From CF-39 sp035651155 (GTDB taxonomy: Bacteria; Chloroflexota; Limnocylindria; P2-11E): a stretch of DNA of 64,000 nucleotides. The stretch lies in contig DASRGG010000023.1 of assembly GCA_035651155.1 (NCBI GenBank), positions 14,218 to 78,217 on the forward strand. The letters are read 5' to 3'. Shown piece by piece: positions 8,976-17,957 of this stretch (the first letter of the stretch is position 1; each line of letters begins with the position of its first letter). Under the pieces are notes generated by a model, which did no database searches, had not been told where the DNA came from, and saw nothing but the letters and a program-made list of their open reading frames with translations. Both the position numbers and the translations under genes were made by a program.

Positions 8976-9352
8976 TGCGCGCCTCCCGCGTCCTCGTCGC
9001 GCTCGTCGTCCTCGCCGCCGCGTTCGGATTCACGAAGTACTGGGACTTCGTCCTCACGCCGCCGATCGGCCACGCCAAGTACCAGGCTGTGTTCCTCAGC
9101 AACGGGCAGACGTACTTCGGCCGGTATCTCGATCGTCTCGGCCCCTACGTGAAGATCGAGAACGCGTTCTACATCCAGCAGCAGCCGGCGCAGCAGCAGA
9201 CGCAGAACCCCGAGCTCAAGCTCGTGCGACGCGGCTCCGAGCTGCACCAGCCCGACGCCGAGATGCTCGTCCCCAAGGACGCGATCCTGTTCGTCGAGGA
9301 CCTCCGTCCCGACTCCCAGGTCGCGCAGTTCATGGACAGGAACCTGCCGTGA
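8975..9352 (+). CDS. Signal-anchored protein, second tandem paralog
   Basis: 125 residues. N-terminal signal anchor (VLVALVVLAAAFGF), then the family domain: YQAVFLSNGQTYFGRY, a middle strand region, LVRRGSELHQPDAEM, AILFVEDLRPDSQV. A Gln-rich insertion (IQQQPAQQQTQ) replaces the Ser-rich loop of the upstream paralog. The ATG overlaps the previous stop by one base. Function unknown; co-transcription with the collagen protein argues for a role in the same surface structure (inference). Confidence 0.78.
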   Translation: MRASRVLVALVVLAAAFGFTKYWDFVLTPPIGHAKYQAVFLSNGQTYFGRYLDRLGPYVKIENAFYIQQQPAQQQTQNPELKLVRRGSELHQPDAEMLVPKDAILFVEDLRPDSQVAQFMDRNLP

Positions 9353-9747
9353 GGATCCCGTGGATCGTCCCGTGGATCATCGCGCCGGCGATCGTCGGCG
9401 TGGCGCTCGGGGCGGTCGTCGACGTGACCTCGCTGCCGTTCGTCGGCACGGAGCGGATCTCGGCCGTGTTCTTCACCGACGGCCAGGCCTATTTCGGACA
9501 CCTCGACGACAGCGCGCTGTCGGGGACGCTGACGCTCCGCGACGTCTACTACCTCGGCGATGCGAAGGGACGGGGGACCGACTACGACGCATCGGTCGTC
9601 CGTCGCGGCACGGAGGTGCATCAACCGGCGGACGGCATGCGCATACGGCGTGACAAGGTGCTCGTCATCGAGCGCGTTGGTCTCGGATCGCCGGTGGGCC
9701 GCGCCATCGCGGCGCAGCGCGCGCTCGAGCGCGCGAGCACCAAGTGA
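9349..9747 (+). CDS. Signal-anchored protein, third tandem paralog
   Basis: 132 residues. Hydrophobic N-terminus (WIIAPAIVGVALGAVV) followed by the same domain: ISAVFFTDGQAYFGHL, LRDVYYLGD, VVRRGTEVHQPADGM, KVLVIERVGLGSPVGRAI. The most divergent of the three at the C-terminus (VERVGLGS in place of E-N/D-L/M-R-x-DS). GTG start overlaps the preceding TGA by 4 nt. Function unknown. Confidence 0.76.
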   Translation: MRIPWIVPWIIAPAIVGVALGAVVDVTSLPFVGTERISAVFFTDGQAYFGHLDDSALSGTLTLRDVYYLGDAKGRGTDYDASVVRRGTEVHQPADGMRIRRDKVLVIERVGLGSPVGRAIAAQRALERASTK

Positions 9748-10337
9748 TGCGCCTCGATCGGCGCGTCGTGCGCTGGCTCGTGGCGGTCGTCGTCGCGCTC
9801 GCTGCCGTCGTGGGGCTCTCGATGGCCTCCGCCGCGTTCGCGCCGACGACCGTCGCGAGCGCGGGCGAGCTCGACGCGCAGCGCGGCGCCGCGGAGCGCG
9901 CGATCCAGCGCGTGTACGCGGCGGGCCTCGATCAGCTCAAGACGACCCGCTCGCTGAAGCTCGCGATCACCGACGCGCAGGCCGCGGCGATCGAGCAGAA
10001 GTACGCCGATCAGCTGAAGGCGCTGCGCCGGAGCGCGCTGCAGGCTGTCGGGGACGCATATGGACAGACCGCCGACCAGAGCGCGCAGTACGCCGCCCAG
10101 GCCGAGCCGCGGCTCGATGGCACACCCGCGGCGTCGAGCGCGCCGGTCCTGCTCGCGCCACGCCTGTACGCGATCGTCGAGCGGATGGGTCAGCTCACGA
10201 GCCAGCTCACCGACCAGGGCATCCGCGAGATGACGCAGGCACAGCCGTCCGGCTCACCCGCAGCGAGCCCCTCGGCCGCACCGTCACGTACCCCTCGACC
10301 GACGACGAGTCCCAGCGCCTCGCCCACCGGTCGCTGA
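9747..10337 (+). CDS. Secreted or anchored helical protein with Pro/Ser/Thr tail
   Basis: 196 residues. N-terminal hydrophobic segment (WLVAVVVALAAVVGLSMASAAFA) that could be a cleavable signal peptide or an anchor. A predicted helical Gln/Ala-rich body follows (about 60-150: repeated Q, E, K and A, as in coiled coils), then a low-complexity tail of Pro, Ser and Thr typical of cell-wall-spanning segments. No recognised domain. The ATG overlaps the upstream stop; a GTG three bases earlier is equally possible. Last gene of the run that starts with the collagen protein; a 92-bp gap follows. Confidence 0.65.
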   Translation: MRLDRRVVRWLVAVVVALAAVVGLSMASAAFAPTTVASAGELDAQRGAAERAIQRVYAAGLDQLKTTRSLKLAITDAQAAAIEQKYADQLKALRRSALQAVGDAYGQTADQSAQYAAQAEPRLDGTPAASSAPVLLAPRLYAIVERMGQLTSQLTDQGIREMTQAQPSGSPAASPSAAPSRTPRPTTSPSASPTGR

Positions 10338-10429
10338 CCAGCGCCCCGCGCCTGCTACTAGGGTCGGTTGCTCGCCCGACGCCGCCGTCCTTGTTAGCCT
10401 GATGACCGGGGGAGCGTCGGGTTCGCAGA

Positions 10430-13400
10430 TTGCGTGGACGGGGTGGAGAGCTGAAGATACCGGCGCTTCTGCGTCGCGGCACGCCTGCGCTCGGCGCGTT
10501 CGCGGTCGCGACGGCGTTGCTCTCTTCATCCGCCTTCGCGTTCACCGTGCGGAACGCCGGCTTTTCGGCGACCGCCTACGCCTCCGGGTTCCCGGCCGGG
10601 TCGTCGGTGCGGGCGACCGCCTGGGACGGGAACGCGCTCTACGCGGCGGACTACAGCGACGGCGGCCTGTACCGGGCCGACGCCGGGCCGGGCGGACCCG
10701 GTCCATCCCTCGCCCTCACCGCGACGTCCCTCGGCACGGTCACCGGCGGCCTGCGCGGTCTCGCGCTGAGCGGCGGCCACCTCTACGCGACGCTCGTCGA
10801 CAGTGGCGAGGTCGTCGAGCTCGACAAGACGAATGCCGCGCGCATCCGAACGATCGCCAGCGGCATCGCGCCGCGCGGCATCGCGACCGATCCCCTCACC
10901 GGCGATCTCATCGTGACCGGCGCGGCGTTCATCTACCGGATCGCAAGTCTCGCGTCGACGCCGGTGACGTCGTTCTACACGCAGCTGCCCGGAAACGTCG
11001 GGACGCGCGCGATCGCGATCGGACCGAGCGGGACGATCTTCGTGGTGAACGACTACGGACAGCTATGGACGATCGAGTCCACGGCCGCGGCCGCGACGCA
11101 CACGGGTACGGCGAACGCCGCGGGCATCGGTGCGCCGGTGAGCGGCATCGTCGGCGTCTCGGTCATCACCAACGGCGTAGACACGCTCCCGCAGTTCCTG
11201 CTGCTCACGACGTCCGCGGGTGCCGTGTACAAGACCCCCATCGGCGGCACGACGAGCGACACGACGCTCGTGCTCGACGGCGCGGGCGCGGGCGGCGAGG
11301 TGTCCGTCGGACCGGACCGCTGTGCGTACGCGAGCATGGGAGCGTCGGTGCTGCGCGTCGCGGATGGTGGTGGCACGTGCCAGCTGTCGACGGCGGGCGT
11401 GACGCCGCCGGCCGTCGCGATCGCGAACACGAGCGGGCAGGATCCGCACGTCGGCGGACCCGCCGTCACGATCAACGCGCATCTCACGAACGCGTCGACC
11501 CTCGGCGGCCACGTCGTCACGTTCCACGTCTCCGGCACGAACACCTTCACGCGTGACGTCACGAGCGACAGCAGCGGCAACGCCAACCTGTCGTACTCGA
11601 GCCTGGTCGTCGGGGTGGACACGATCTACGCGACGACCTCGGCGGACGGCTTCCCGGCGACCTCGAACACGATCACCGTGAACTGGCTTCGCGCGCTCGA
11701 TACCGTCGCGCCGACCATCGCATTCAGCTACACGGTCCCGAGCGGCGGCACCGGGCTGAGCTTCGCCTGCGACACGACGACCACCTCCGCCTCGTTCCCG
11801 GTGGGCATCCAGCCGAACGTCGTGTGCGGATGGTTCACGAAGCCGCCGACCATCACGTTCCACGTCACCACGACGGGCGCGTCCGGCATCGGCACGACGA
11901 TCGCCTGCGATCCCTACACGCTCGTCGGCCAGCCCGGTCCTCTGGGACACGTGCAGTCGTGCACCGCGTTCAACGGCGATGGCCTCGCGAGCGCGACGCT
12001 GTCGGTGACGATCAACGCGGTCCTGAGCCCGCCTGTCGTTACGGCGAGCGCGATGGCGAACGGCGCTCCGTACACCGTCGGGTCCGTCACGCGTTTCCCG
12101 GTGGCCGTCCACTTCGACTGCTCGACAAGCCCGATCACGACCGGGCTCTCGTGCCCGGCGGACCAGTCGTTCAGCCTCAGCGGAAGCCACACGGCGACGG
12201 GCACGGCGACCGACATCGCGGGTCAAACGACGACCGCGACCTTCGGGCCGATCGAGATCGACGCGACGCCTCCGACGATCACGGTGGACCCCGGCTCGTA
12301 CACGTTCGGCTCGTGGACGAACGCCGATGTCCACCTCGTCTTCAGCTGCGCCGACGATCGCGGCGTCGCATCGTGTCCGGCGCCACAGGTGGTCAGCGCG
12401 ACGACGACCGGCGTGACGGTCACCGCCACCGACCTTGCCGGGAACACCGCGCAGCTCACGACCGGCCCGATCGACATCGACAAGACCGCGCCGACGATCG
12501 ATGCGGCCGCGACGACGGCCGACGGCGACCCTTACCTCGCGGGCACGCCGACGAACCAGAACGTGACGGTCCATTTCGTGTGCGGCACGGACGCCGCACC
12601 CGTCGTCTCGTGCGGTCCCGATGTGACGTACACCGCTGCGGGGTCGAGCACGGCGACCGGGTCCGCGACGGACGCGGCAGGGAACGGCGCGTCCACGTCG
12701 TTCGGCCCCGTGGTCATCGATCGCACGCCGCCGACGATCGTGGCGGCCGTGACCGTGGGCGGCCTTCCGTATGACGGCTCCTGGACGCAGGGTCCGGTCC
12801 TCGTCCACTTCACCTGCGCCGACGACCGGCAGCTCGCGTCGTGCCCGCCCGACCAGGACCTCGTCGCGGATCGGAACGGCTCGGTGAGCGGCACGGCGCG
12901 CGACGTCGCGGGCAACACCGCGACCGCGACCACGGCACCGATCCGGATCGATCGCACGCCGCCGGTCACCACCGCGACGCTGACCGGCACCTCCGCGGGG
13001 CCCGCCACGTTTCTGTTCGCGGTGAGCGTGGGTCTGGCGTCCACGGATCTCGGCTCGGGCGTCTTCGCGATCAGCTATTCGCTCGACGGCGCCACGCCGC
13101 GGTCGGTCGCGGGTGCGAGCGCCACGCTCGTCGTCGATACGCCGGGCGTGCACCACGTCGTCTTCCATGCCGTCGACGCCGCCGGCAACGTGGAGAGCGA
13201 CAAGACGAGCACGTTCTCCGTGATCTTCCGCCGGCACACCTCGCTCGCCATCACCTCCGCGCCGTTCCTGCCCACCGGCACGCCGGTCACGGCCCGGCTC
13301 GTGAACACCGATGCGGGCGTGCCCGTCGCCGGCGAGACCGTGAGCTTCGCGGCGAACGGGGTGACGCGGAGCGCGGTGACGGACGCGACCGGCGTCGCGA

Positions 13401-13936
13401 CGGTCGACCTCCGGCTCGCATCGGGCGCATACGCCTTGACGGCCACCTACGCCGGTACCCCCGGCTACTTCCCGAGCGCGGACCGGCAGGAGCTGGTCGT
13501 CTACGCGCAGACGCGCTTCGTCGTCTGGGCGCCGAACGCGACGCTCGGCGCCGTGGTGCAGTTCTACGGCGCCGATTGGGCGATGCGGATCGGCGACAGG
13601 GCGGCGCGCAAGACGCTGAACGACTTCAAGGGATACGCGACGACCGTCTTGGACGCCTCCTGGACGGGCCGCACCGGCGACAGCGCGAAGGCTCCGTCGG
13701 GCGTGCCGCAGTACATCGGTGTGATCCTCACCTCGAGCGCCACCAAGACGAAGGACGTGATCACCGGCAACGTCGTCGGGATCGCGATCCTCCGCGTGTC
13801 ACCGCCGGGCCGCGACCACGACCGTGATCGCGGCGACGACCGCGGTCGCGATGACGGCGCCCGAAAGACGAAGGCGTTCGACGGCAGGCTCGGCGATGCT
13901 GGCTTCGGCACGGTCGTGGGCCTCCGGGACCGCTAG
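10430..13936 (+). CDS. Large secreted protein: beta-propeller plus Ig-like repeats
   Basis: About 1168 residues with a signal peptide ending near SSAFA. Residues ~30-320 look like an NHL/SMP-30-type propeller (LYAADYSDGGLYRAD, GLALSGGHLYATL, ITGAAFIYRIA-like strands). Then come several Ig-like modules: one of Big_1 type, four of a repeated 70-90-residue type that closes with (I)DxTPPTI and holds one Cys pair (FxCADDR..SCP), and one OmpL47-like module (YSLDGATPRSV..VHAVDAAGNVES). No sorting signal or C-terminal membrane helix is evident, so it is probably released or held by partners. TTG start; an upstream TAGCCT box (10395-10400) may be the -10. Exact start uncertain. Confidence 0.78.
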   Translation: MRGRGGELKIPALLRRGTPALGAFAVATALLSSSAFAFTVRNAGFSATAYASGFPAGSSVRATAWDGNALYAADYSDGGLYRADAGPGGPGPSLALTATSLGTVTGGLRGLALSGGHLYATLVDSGEVVELDKTNAARIRTIASGIAPRGIATDPLTGDLIVTGAAFIYRIASLASTPVTSFYTQLPGNVGTRAIAIGPSGTIFVVNDYGQLWTIESTAAAATHTGTANAAGIGAPVSGIVGVSVITNGVDTLPQFLLLTTSAGAVYKTPIGGTTSDTTLVLDGAGAGGEVSVGPDRCAYASMGASVLRVADGGGTCQLSTAGVTPPAVAIANTSGQDPHVGGPAVTINAHLTNASTLGGHVVTFHVSGTNTFTRDVTSDSSGNANLSYSSLVVGVDTIYATTSADGFPATSNTITVNWLRALDTVAPTIAFSYTVPSGGTGLSFACDTTTTSASFPVGIQPNVVCGWFTKPPTITFHVTTTGASGIGTTIACDPYTLVGQPGPLGHVQSCTAFNGDGLASATLSVTINAVLSPPVVTASAMANGAPYTVGSVTRFPVAVHFDCSTSPITTGLSCPADQSFSLSGSHTATGTATDIAGQTTTATFGPIEIDATPPTITVDPGSYTFGSWTNADVHLVFSCADDRGVASCPAPQVVSATTTGVTVTATDLAGNTAQLTTGPIDIDKTAPTIDAAATTADGDPYLAGTPTNQNVTVHFVCGTDAAPVVSCGPDVTYTAAGSSTATGSATDAAGNGASTSFGPVVIDRTPPTIVAAVTVGGLPYDGSWTQGPVLVHFTCADDRQLASCPPDQDLVADRNGSVSGTARDVAGNTATATTAPIRIDRTPPVTTATLTGTSAGPATFLFAVSVGLASTDLGSGVFAISYSLDGATPRSVAGASATLVVDTPGVHHVVFHAVDAAGNVESDKTSTFSVIFRRHTSLAITSAPFLPTGTPVTARLVNTDAGVPVAGETVSFAANGVTRSAVTDATGVATVDLRLASGAYALTATYAGTPGYFPSADRQELVVYAQTRFVVWAPNATLGAVVQFYGADWAMRIGDRAARKTLNDFKGYATTVLDASWTGRTGDSAKAPSGVPQYIGVILTSSATKTKDVITGNVVGIAILRVSPPGRDHDRDRGDDRGRDDGARKTKAFDGRLGDAGFGTVVGLRDR

Positions 13937-14000
13937 CTCCCCCGAAAGACCGAGCCGCTGTCATACCTGCTCGGCTACCATCCGGCACTGAGGAATGGGT

Positions 14001-14561
14001 ATGGCTGGTCGGACGCTCTCGCTGGTCATGCTCGCGTTCGTCCTGGCCGGCTGCGGCCTCATCGGAGGCAGCGGCTCGAAATCGGAGGCAGACCTCGCCG
14101 CCGACGCGCTGAACCGCGGACTCAAGGCGCACAACGCCGGCAACTACGACGAGGCGACGAAGGCGTACTTCGAGACGCTCTTTCACGATCCGAGGAACAA
14201 GTTCGCGTACTTCAACCTCGGCCAGATCGCGCAGACGCAGAAGAGGCCGCAGGTCGCCGAGGGGTACTACCGCAGCGCGCTCGACATCGACGCGAAGTTC
14301 GGCTCCGCGCTCTTCAACCTCGCGATCATCCGCAACGATGCGGGCGCGAAGCAGGAGGCCGTCGACCTGTACCGCCGTGACATCCAGGCCGACCCGAACA
14401 ACGGCGCGGCCTACTACAACCTCGGGCTGCTGCTGCGCGAGACCGGCAGCACCGCGGAAGCGGACCAGATGCTCCAGCGCGCGCAGCAGATCGACCCGAG
14501 GCTCGTGCCGCCGCCCGCGCCGTCGCCCACGCCCACCGCGCGCCCGTCCGCCACGAGGTAA
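14001..14561 (+). CDS. TPR-repeat lipoprotein
   Basis: 186 residues. Lipoprotein signal peptide with lipobox LAGC (LVMLAFVLAGCGLIGG). Four tetratricopeptide repeats follow (for example NRGLKAHNAGNYDEATKAYF, FAYFNLGQIAQTQ, AAYYNLGLLLRETG), then a Pro/Thr tail. TPR lipoproteins act as outer-face assembly scaffolds. The start at 14001 is preferred over the ATG at 13995 because GAGGA (13990-13994) sits 6 nt upstream. It lies between the surface-protein locus and the glycan operon. Confidence 0.85.
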   Translation: MAGRTLSLVMLAFVLAGCGLIGGSGSKSEADLAADALNRGLKAHNAGNYDEATKAYFETLFHDPRNKFAYFNLGQIAQTQKRPQVAEGYYRSALDIDAKFGSALFNLAIIRNDAGAKQEAVDLYRRDIQADPNNGAAYYNLGLLLRETGSTAEADQMLQRAQQIDPRLVPPPAPSPTPTARPSATR

Positions 14562-14615
14562 GAAGCGACCCCGACGCGTGCGCGGATCATCATCGCGATC
14601 AGCGTCGTCGTCGGC

Positions 14616-17600
14616 GTGGCCATTCGCCTCCACTACGTCCCGGCCGGCGGCTATCCGGGCGACGTCCGTCTCTTCATGGACTGGGGCGAGACCGTCGCGC
14701 GCAACGGCCCCGGAGGCTTCTACCGCCCCGGCTATTTCGCCGATTACCCGCCGGCGTACTTGTACGTCCTCGGCCTTCTCGCGAAGGTCTTCTCGGGCGA
14801 GGCGCTGCGCCTCGCGGTCAAAGCGGCCTCCGTCCCCGCCGACGTCGGTCTCGCGATCGCGTTCGCGGCGCTCTTGTGGCGGCCCGCCGGCCCGGGGCGC
14901 GCCGCGATCGCGGCGTCGCTCTGGATGCTCGCACCGGGCGCGATTATCGCCGGCCCGTACTGGGGGCAGGCCGACGCGATCGGGACGATCGTGGTGCTCG
15001 GCGCACTCGCGTTCGCGGCGCGGCGGCGATGGATGCTCGCCGGTGCCCTCGCGGGCCTGGCCGCCGTCCTGAAGTTCCAGTTCGGACTCACCCTCTTCAT
15101 CGTCGTCGTCGCGGCCGCGATCGAGGCCGCGCGCGAACGTACCTGGCGTCCTCTGCTCGCGCTCCCCGCAGCGGTCCTCGCGGTGCTCGCGGTCGGGCTG
15201 CCCTTCGGCCAAGGGCCGGCCGAGCTGTGGACGCTGCTTCGCAACGCGGGGCAGGAGTACCCGTTCACGAGCCTGTACGCCTTCAACATCTGGGCGATCG
15301 AGCCGGGCTTCTGGAAACCGGACGACGTGCTCGTCGTGTGGGGCGGGGTGCTGCTCGCGGTCGCGTGCGTCGCCGCGGTCGTGCCGCTCTGGTGGCGACG
15401 CGACCTCGCGACGTTCCTCGCGGCCGGCACTCTTACGTCCCTCGCGTTCTACTTCCTGCCCACGCGCGCGCACGAGCGGTACCTCTTCCCGGCGGTCGCG
15501 CTCCTCGTGCCCTTTGCCGCCGCGCGGTGGCGCGTGCTGCCGGCCTGGCTCGTCCTCTCGTCGCTGTACGCGCTCACGCTCGTGTTCGCGCTCGCGCGCA
15601 CGGTCTACACGGACGTGACGGTACCGTCGTGGCTCGATACGGGAGCGTTCTCGCGAACGGGGCAGGTGTTGATCGCGTGGCTCATGTGCGCGTCGGGTGC
15701 GGCGTCCGCCGCGCTCGTCGCGACGGCCGACCGTACGTTCGCGCCGCATCCCGCGGGCTGGCGGGCGAGTGCGGGCTCGGCGTGGGGCCGCGTCAGCGGC
15801 GCTCTTGCCGCGGGGCGCGACGCGATCGTCGCGCGCATCGCCTTCGAGCGCGCGCACGAGCGGCGCCTGCAGCGCGCGGCGCTCGCGCTCGTGCTCGTCG
15901 TGCCGATGCTCTTCAACGCGATCGCGCTCCTCCCCGAGATCACCATCGCGATCCCGAGCAACAACGACGACGCCGACCACTACGCGTACATCGCGCGCGC
16001 CGATCAGGTCCTGTCGCAGGGCGGTAACGTCCTCGACTTCTGGGCGCCGGAGATGGAGTTCGGCTTCCCGCCGTTCGTCTACTACCAGCACCTTCCGCAT
16101 CTCGCGATCGTCGCGCTGGGTCGTCTCACGTTCGGGCTCATCGACCTCCTCGTGCTCTTCGATCTCGTCCGCTGGATCCTTCTGGTGACGCTCCCGCTCA
16201 CCGTGTGCTGGTCGCTGCGGACGCTCGGTCTGCCGGCGGCGGGCGCCGCCGTCGCCGGCGCCGCGGCCGCGCTCGTCGCGGGCAACGGGCGCTTCGGCAT
16301 CGAATACGACTCGTTCGTGTGGCGGGGCTGGGGGATGTACACGGAGCTCTGGGCCGTGCATCTCACGTTCCTCTCGCTCGCGCTGCTGCACGATCTGCTC
16401 GAGCGCGGACGGGGATTCGTGCGCGCGGTCCTCATCCTCTCGGCGCTGGCGCTCTCTCATCTCATCTGGGCCTACATGACCGCGATCAGCGTGCTCGTCC
16501 TGTTCCTCGTCGGGCTGCGTCGCGCGACGTGGCGCGCTCGGCTTGCTCGCCTTGCGGCCGCGGGCGCCGTCGTCGCGCTCGTGACCGCCTACATGTGGCT
16601 GCCGTTCCTCGCCGAGCGCGCGTACCTGAACGTGAGCCAGCCGTACCTGCCCTCGTGGCGGTTCGACAGCTTCGGCTTCGGCCAGATCGCGAGCTGGCTC
16701 GTCACGGGCGACCTGTTCGATCACGCGCGACTGCCGGTGCTCACGCTCCTCGTGGCGGCGGGCGTCGCCGCGGCCGCGCTGCGCCGCGACCGCGTCGCCA
16801 CGCTCGCCGTCGCGCTCTTCGCCTTGTGGATGGTCCTCTGGTCCGGTCGCACGAGCCTCGGTGCGCTCGCCGACCTCCTGCCGTTCTCGCGTGGGATGCA
16901 CGTGCACCGCTTCATCGGCGGCGTGGACGTGGCGGCGGTGCTGCTGATGGGACTCGGCGCGGGGACGCTCTGGGTGCTCGCCGGGGCGGAGTGGTCGCGC
17001 CGCCGCGCTCTGGCGGTCACCGCCGGCTTCCTCATCCTCCTCGCGCCCGCGATGTGGGAGCGCGCGGACTACTACGGCTGGAACACGACGTGGCTGAGCC
17101 AGACGCGGGACGCGCTCGCGCGTGACACCGACGTGGCCGCGGTGGTCGCCGCGCTCGAGGACCTGCCGCCGGGGCGGGTCTACGCGGGACTGTCGAACGA
17201 CTGGCAGCGCGCTCTCGACTTCGTGCCGTTCAACAGCGTCCGCATGCCCGATGTGTTGAACGCCGCGGGCCTGCCGCGTCTCGCGAAGCCGTACGCGTCG
17301 CTCTCCCTCGACGGCGATCTCGCATTCGACTTCAACGAGAACGATCCGGCCATGTGGGACGCGTTCGGCGTCCGCTACGCCGTCGCGCGCGCGGACCAGC
17401 GCGTCCCGCCGTTCCTCGTGCCCATCCGGACGGTCGGCAAGTACGTCATCTACACCGCGCCAGGGTCGGGATGGATCGCATTCGCCGCGACGACGACCCG
17501 CGCCGGGGCGAGCGAGGATCGCGTCCTCTTCTTCCAGCTCCGAGACTGGCTCGTATCCGGCGCGCCCGCGAAGCGCGCATACGTGCGGTACGACTACCCC

Positions 17601-17957
17601 GCGCCCGACGCCGCGCCGAGCGCTCCGCGGCAATGGTGCGCGGCCGGGCGCGTCGCGTACGAGCGCATGCAGGCGGACCGCTTCGACGGACTGCTTGGCT
17701 GCGACGGCCCGTCGACCGTGGTGCTCAAGGTGACGTACCACCCGAACTGGCACGTTACCGTCGACGACCGTCCGGTCGAGACGTTCATGGTGTCGCCGGG
17801 CTTCATCGGCTTCGAGGTCCCGGCCGGCCAGCACTTCGTGACCGCGCAGTACACCTCGACCCCGGTGAAGACGCCGCTCGTCGCGCTCGGCCTCGTGACG
17901 ATCGTCGGACTCGTCCTCTTCCGCCGCCGCCTCTCGAGGATCCGATGGCTTTCCTGA
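14616..17957 (+). CDS. Double-module GT-C membrane glycosyltransferase-like protein
   Basis: 1113 residues, about 20 membrane helices. Residues 1-~380 resemble PMT/GT87-type transferases (YPGDVRLFMDWGETV loop, PPAYLYVLGLL, GAIIAGPYWGQADAIG). Residues ~390-1113 form a second polytopic module with an outer domain, similar to the membrane proteins with a PTPS-related domain (NNDDADHYAYIARADQVL, FPPFVYYQHLPH). The GTG start is the first ordinary start codon, yet the 57 nt before it are open in frame and encode RIIIAISVVVGVAIRLHYV, which looks like the natural first helix. The true start may be a rare ATC/ACG codon or the sequence may hold an error. The 3' end overlaps the next gene by 13 bp. Confidence 0.75.
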   Translation: MAIRLHYVPAGGYPGDVRLFMDWGETVARNGPGGFYRPGYFADYPPAYLYVLGLLAKVFSGEALRLAVKAASVPADVGLAIAFAALLWRPAGPGRAAIAASLWMLAPGAIIAGPYWGQADAIGTIVVLGALAFAARRRWMLAGALAGLAAVLKFQFGLTLFIVVVAAAIEAARERTWRPLLALPAAVLAVLAVGLPFGQGPAELWTLLRNAGQEYPFTSLYAFNIWAIEPGFWKPDDVLVVWGGVLLAVACVAAVVPLWWRRDLATFLAAGTLTSLAFYFLPTRAHERYLFPAVALLVPFAAARWRVLPAWLVLSSLYALTLVFALARTVYTDVTVPSWLDTGAFSRTGQVLIAWLMCASGAASAALVATADRTFAPHPAGWRASAGSAWGRVSGALAAGRDAIVARIAFERAHERRLQRAALALVLVVPMLFNAIALLPEITIAIPSNNDDADHYAYIARADQVLSQGGNVLDFWAPEMEFGFPPFVYYQHLPHLAIVALGRLTFGLIDLLVLFDLVRWILLVTLPLTVCWSLRTLGLPAAGAAVAGAAAALVAGNGRFGIEYDSFVWRGWGMYTELWAVHLTFLSLALLHDLLERGRGFVRAVLILSALALSHLIWAYMTAISVLVLFLVGLRRATWRARLARLAAAGAVVALVTAYMWLPFLAERAYLNVSQPYLPSWRFDSFGFGQIASWLVTGDLFDHARLPVLTLLVAAGVAAAALRRDRVATLAVALFALWMVLWSGRTSLGALADLLPFSRGMHVHRFIGGVDVAAVLLMGLGAGTLWVLAGAEWSRRRALAVTAGFLILLAPAMWERADYYGWNTTWLSQTRDALARDTDVAAVVAALEDLPPGRVYAGLSNDWQRALDFVPFNSVRMPDVLNAAGLPRLAKPYASLSLDGDLAFDFNENDPAMWDAFGVRYAVARADQRVPPFLVPIRTVGKYVIYTAPGSGWIAFAATTTRAGASEDRVLFFQLRDWLVSGAPAKRAYVRYDYPAPDAAPSAPRQWCAAGRVAYERMQADRFDGLLGCDGPSTVVLKVTYHPNWHVTVDDRPVETFMVSPGFIGFEVPAGQHFVTAQYTSTPVKTPLVALGLVTIVGLVLFRRRLSRIRWLS

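Noticed and set aside
13761..17834. Very long antisense open frame (over 1300 codons) opposite the TPR and GT-C genes
   Set aside because: Arg/Glu/His-rich translation without domains; typical of the complement of GC-rich genes with strong codon bias. The plus-strand genes have clear motifs.
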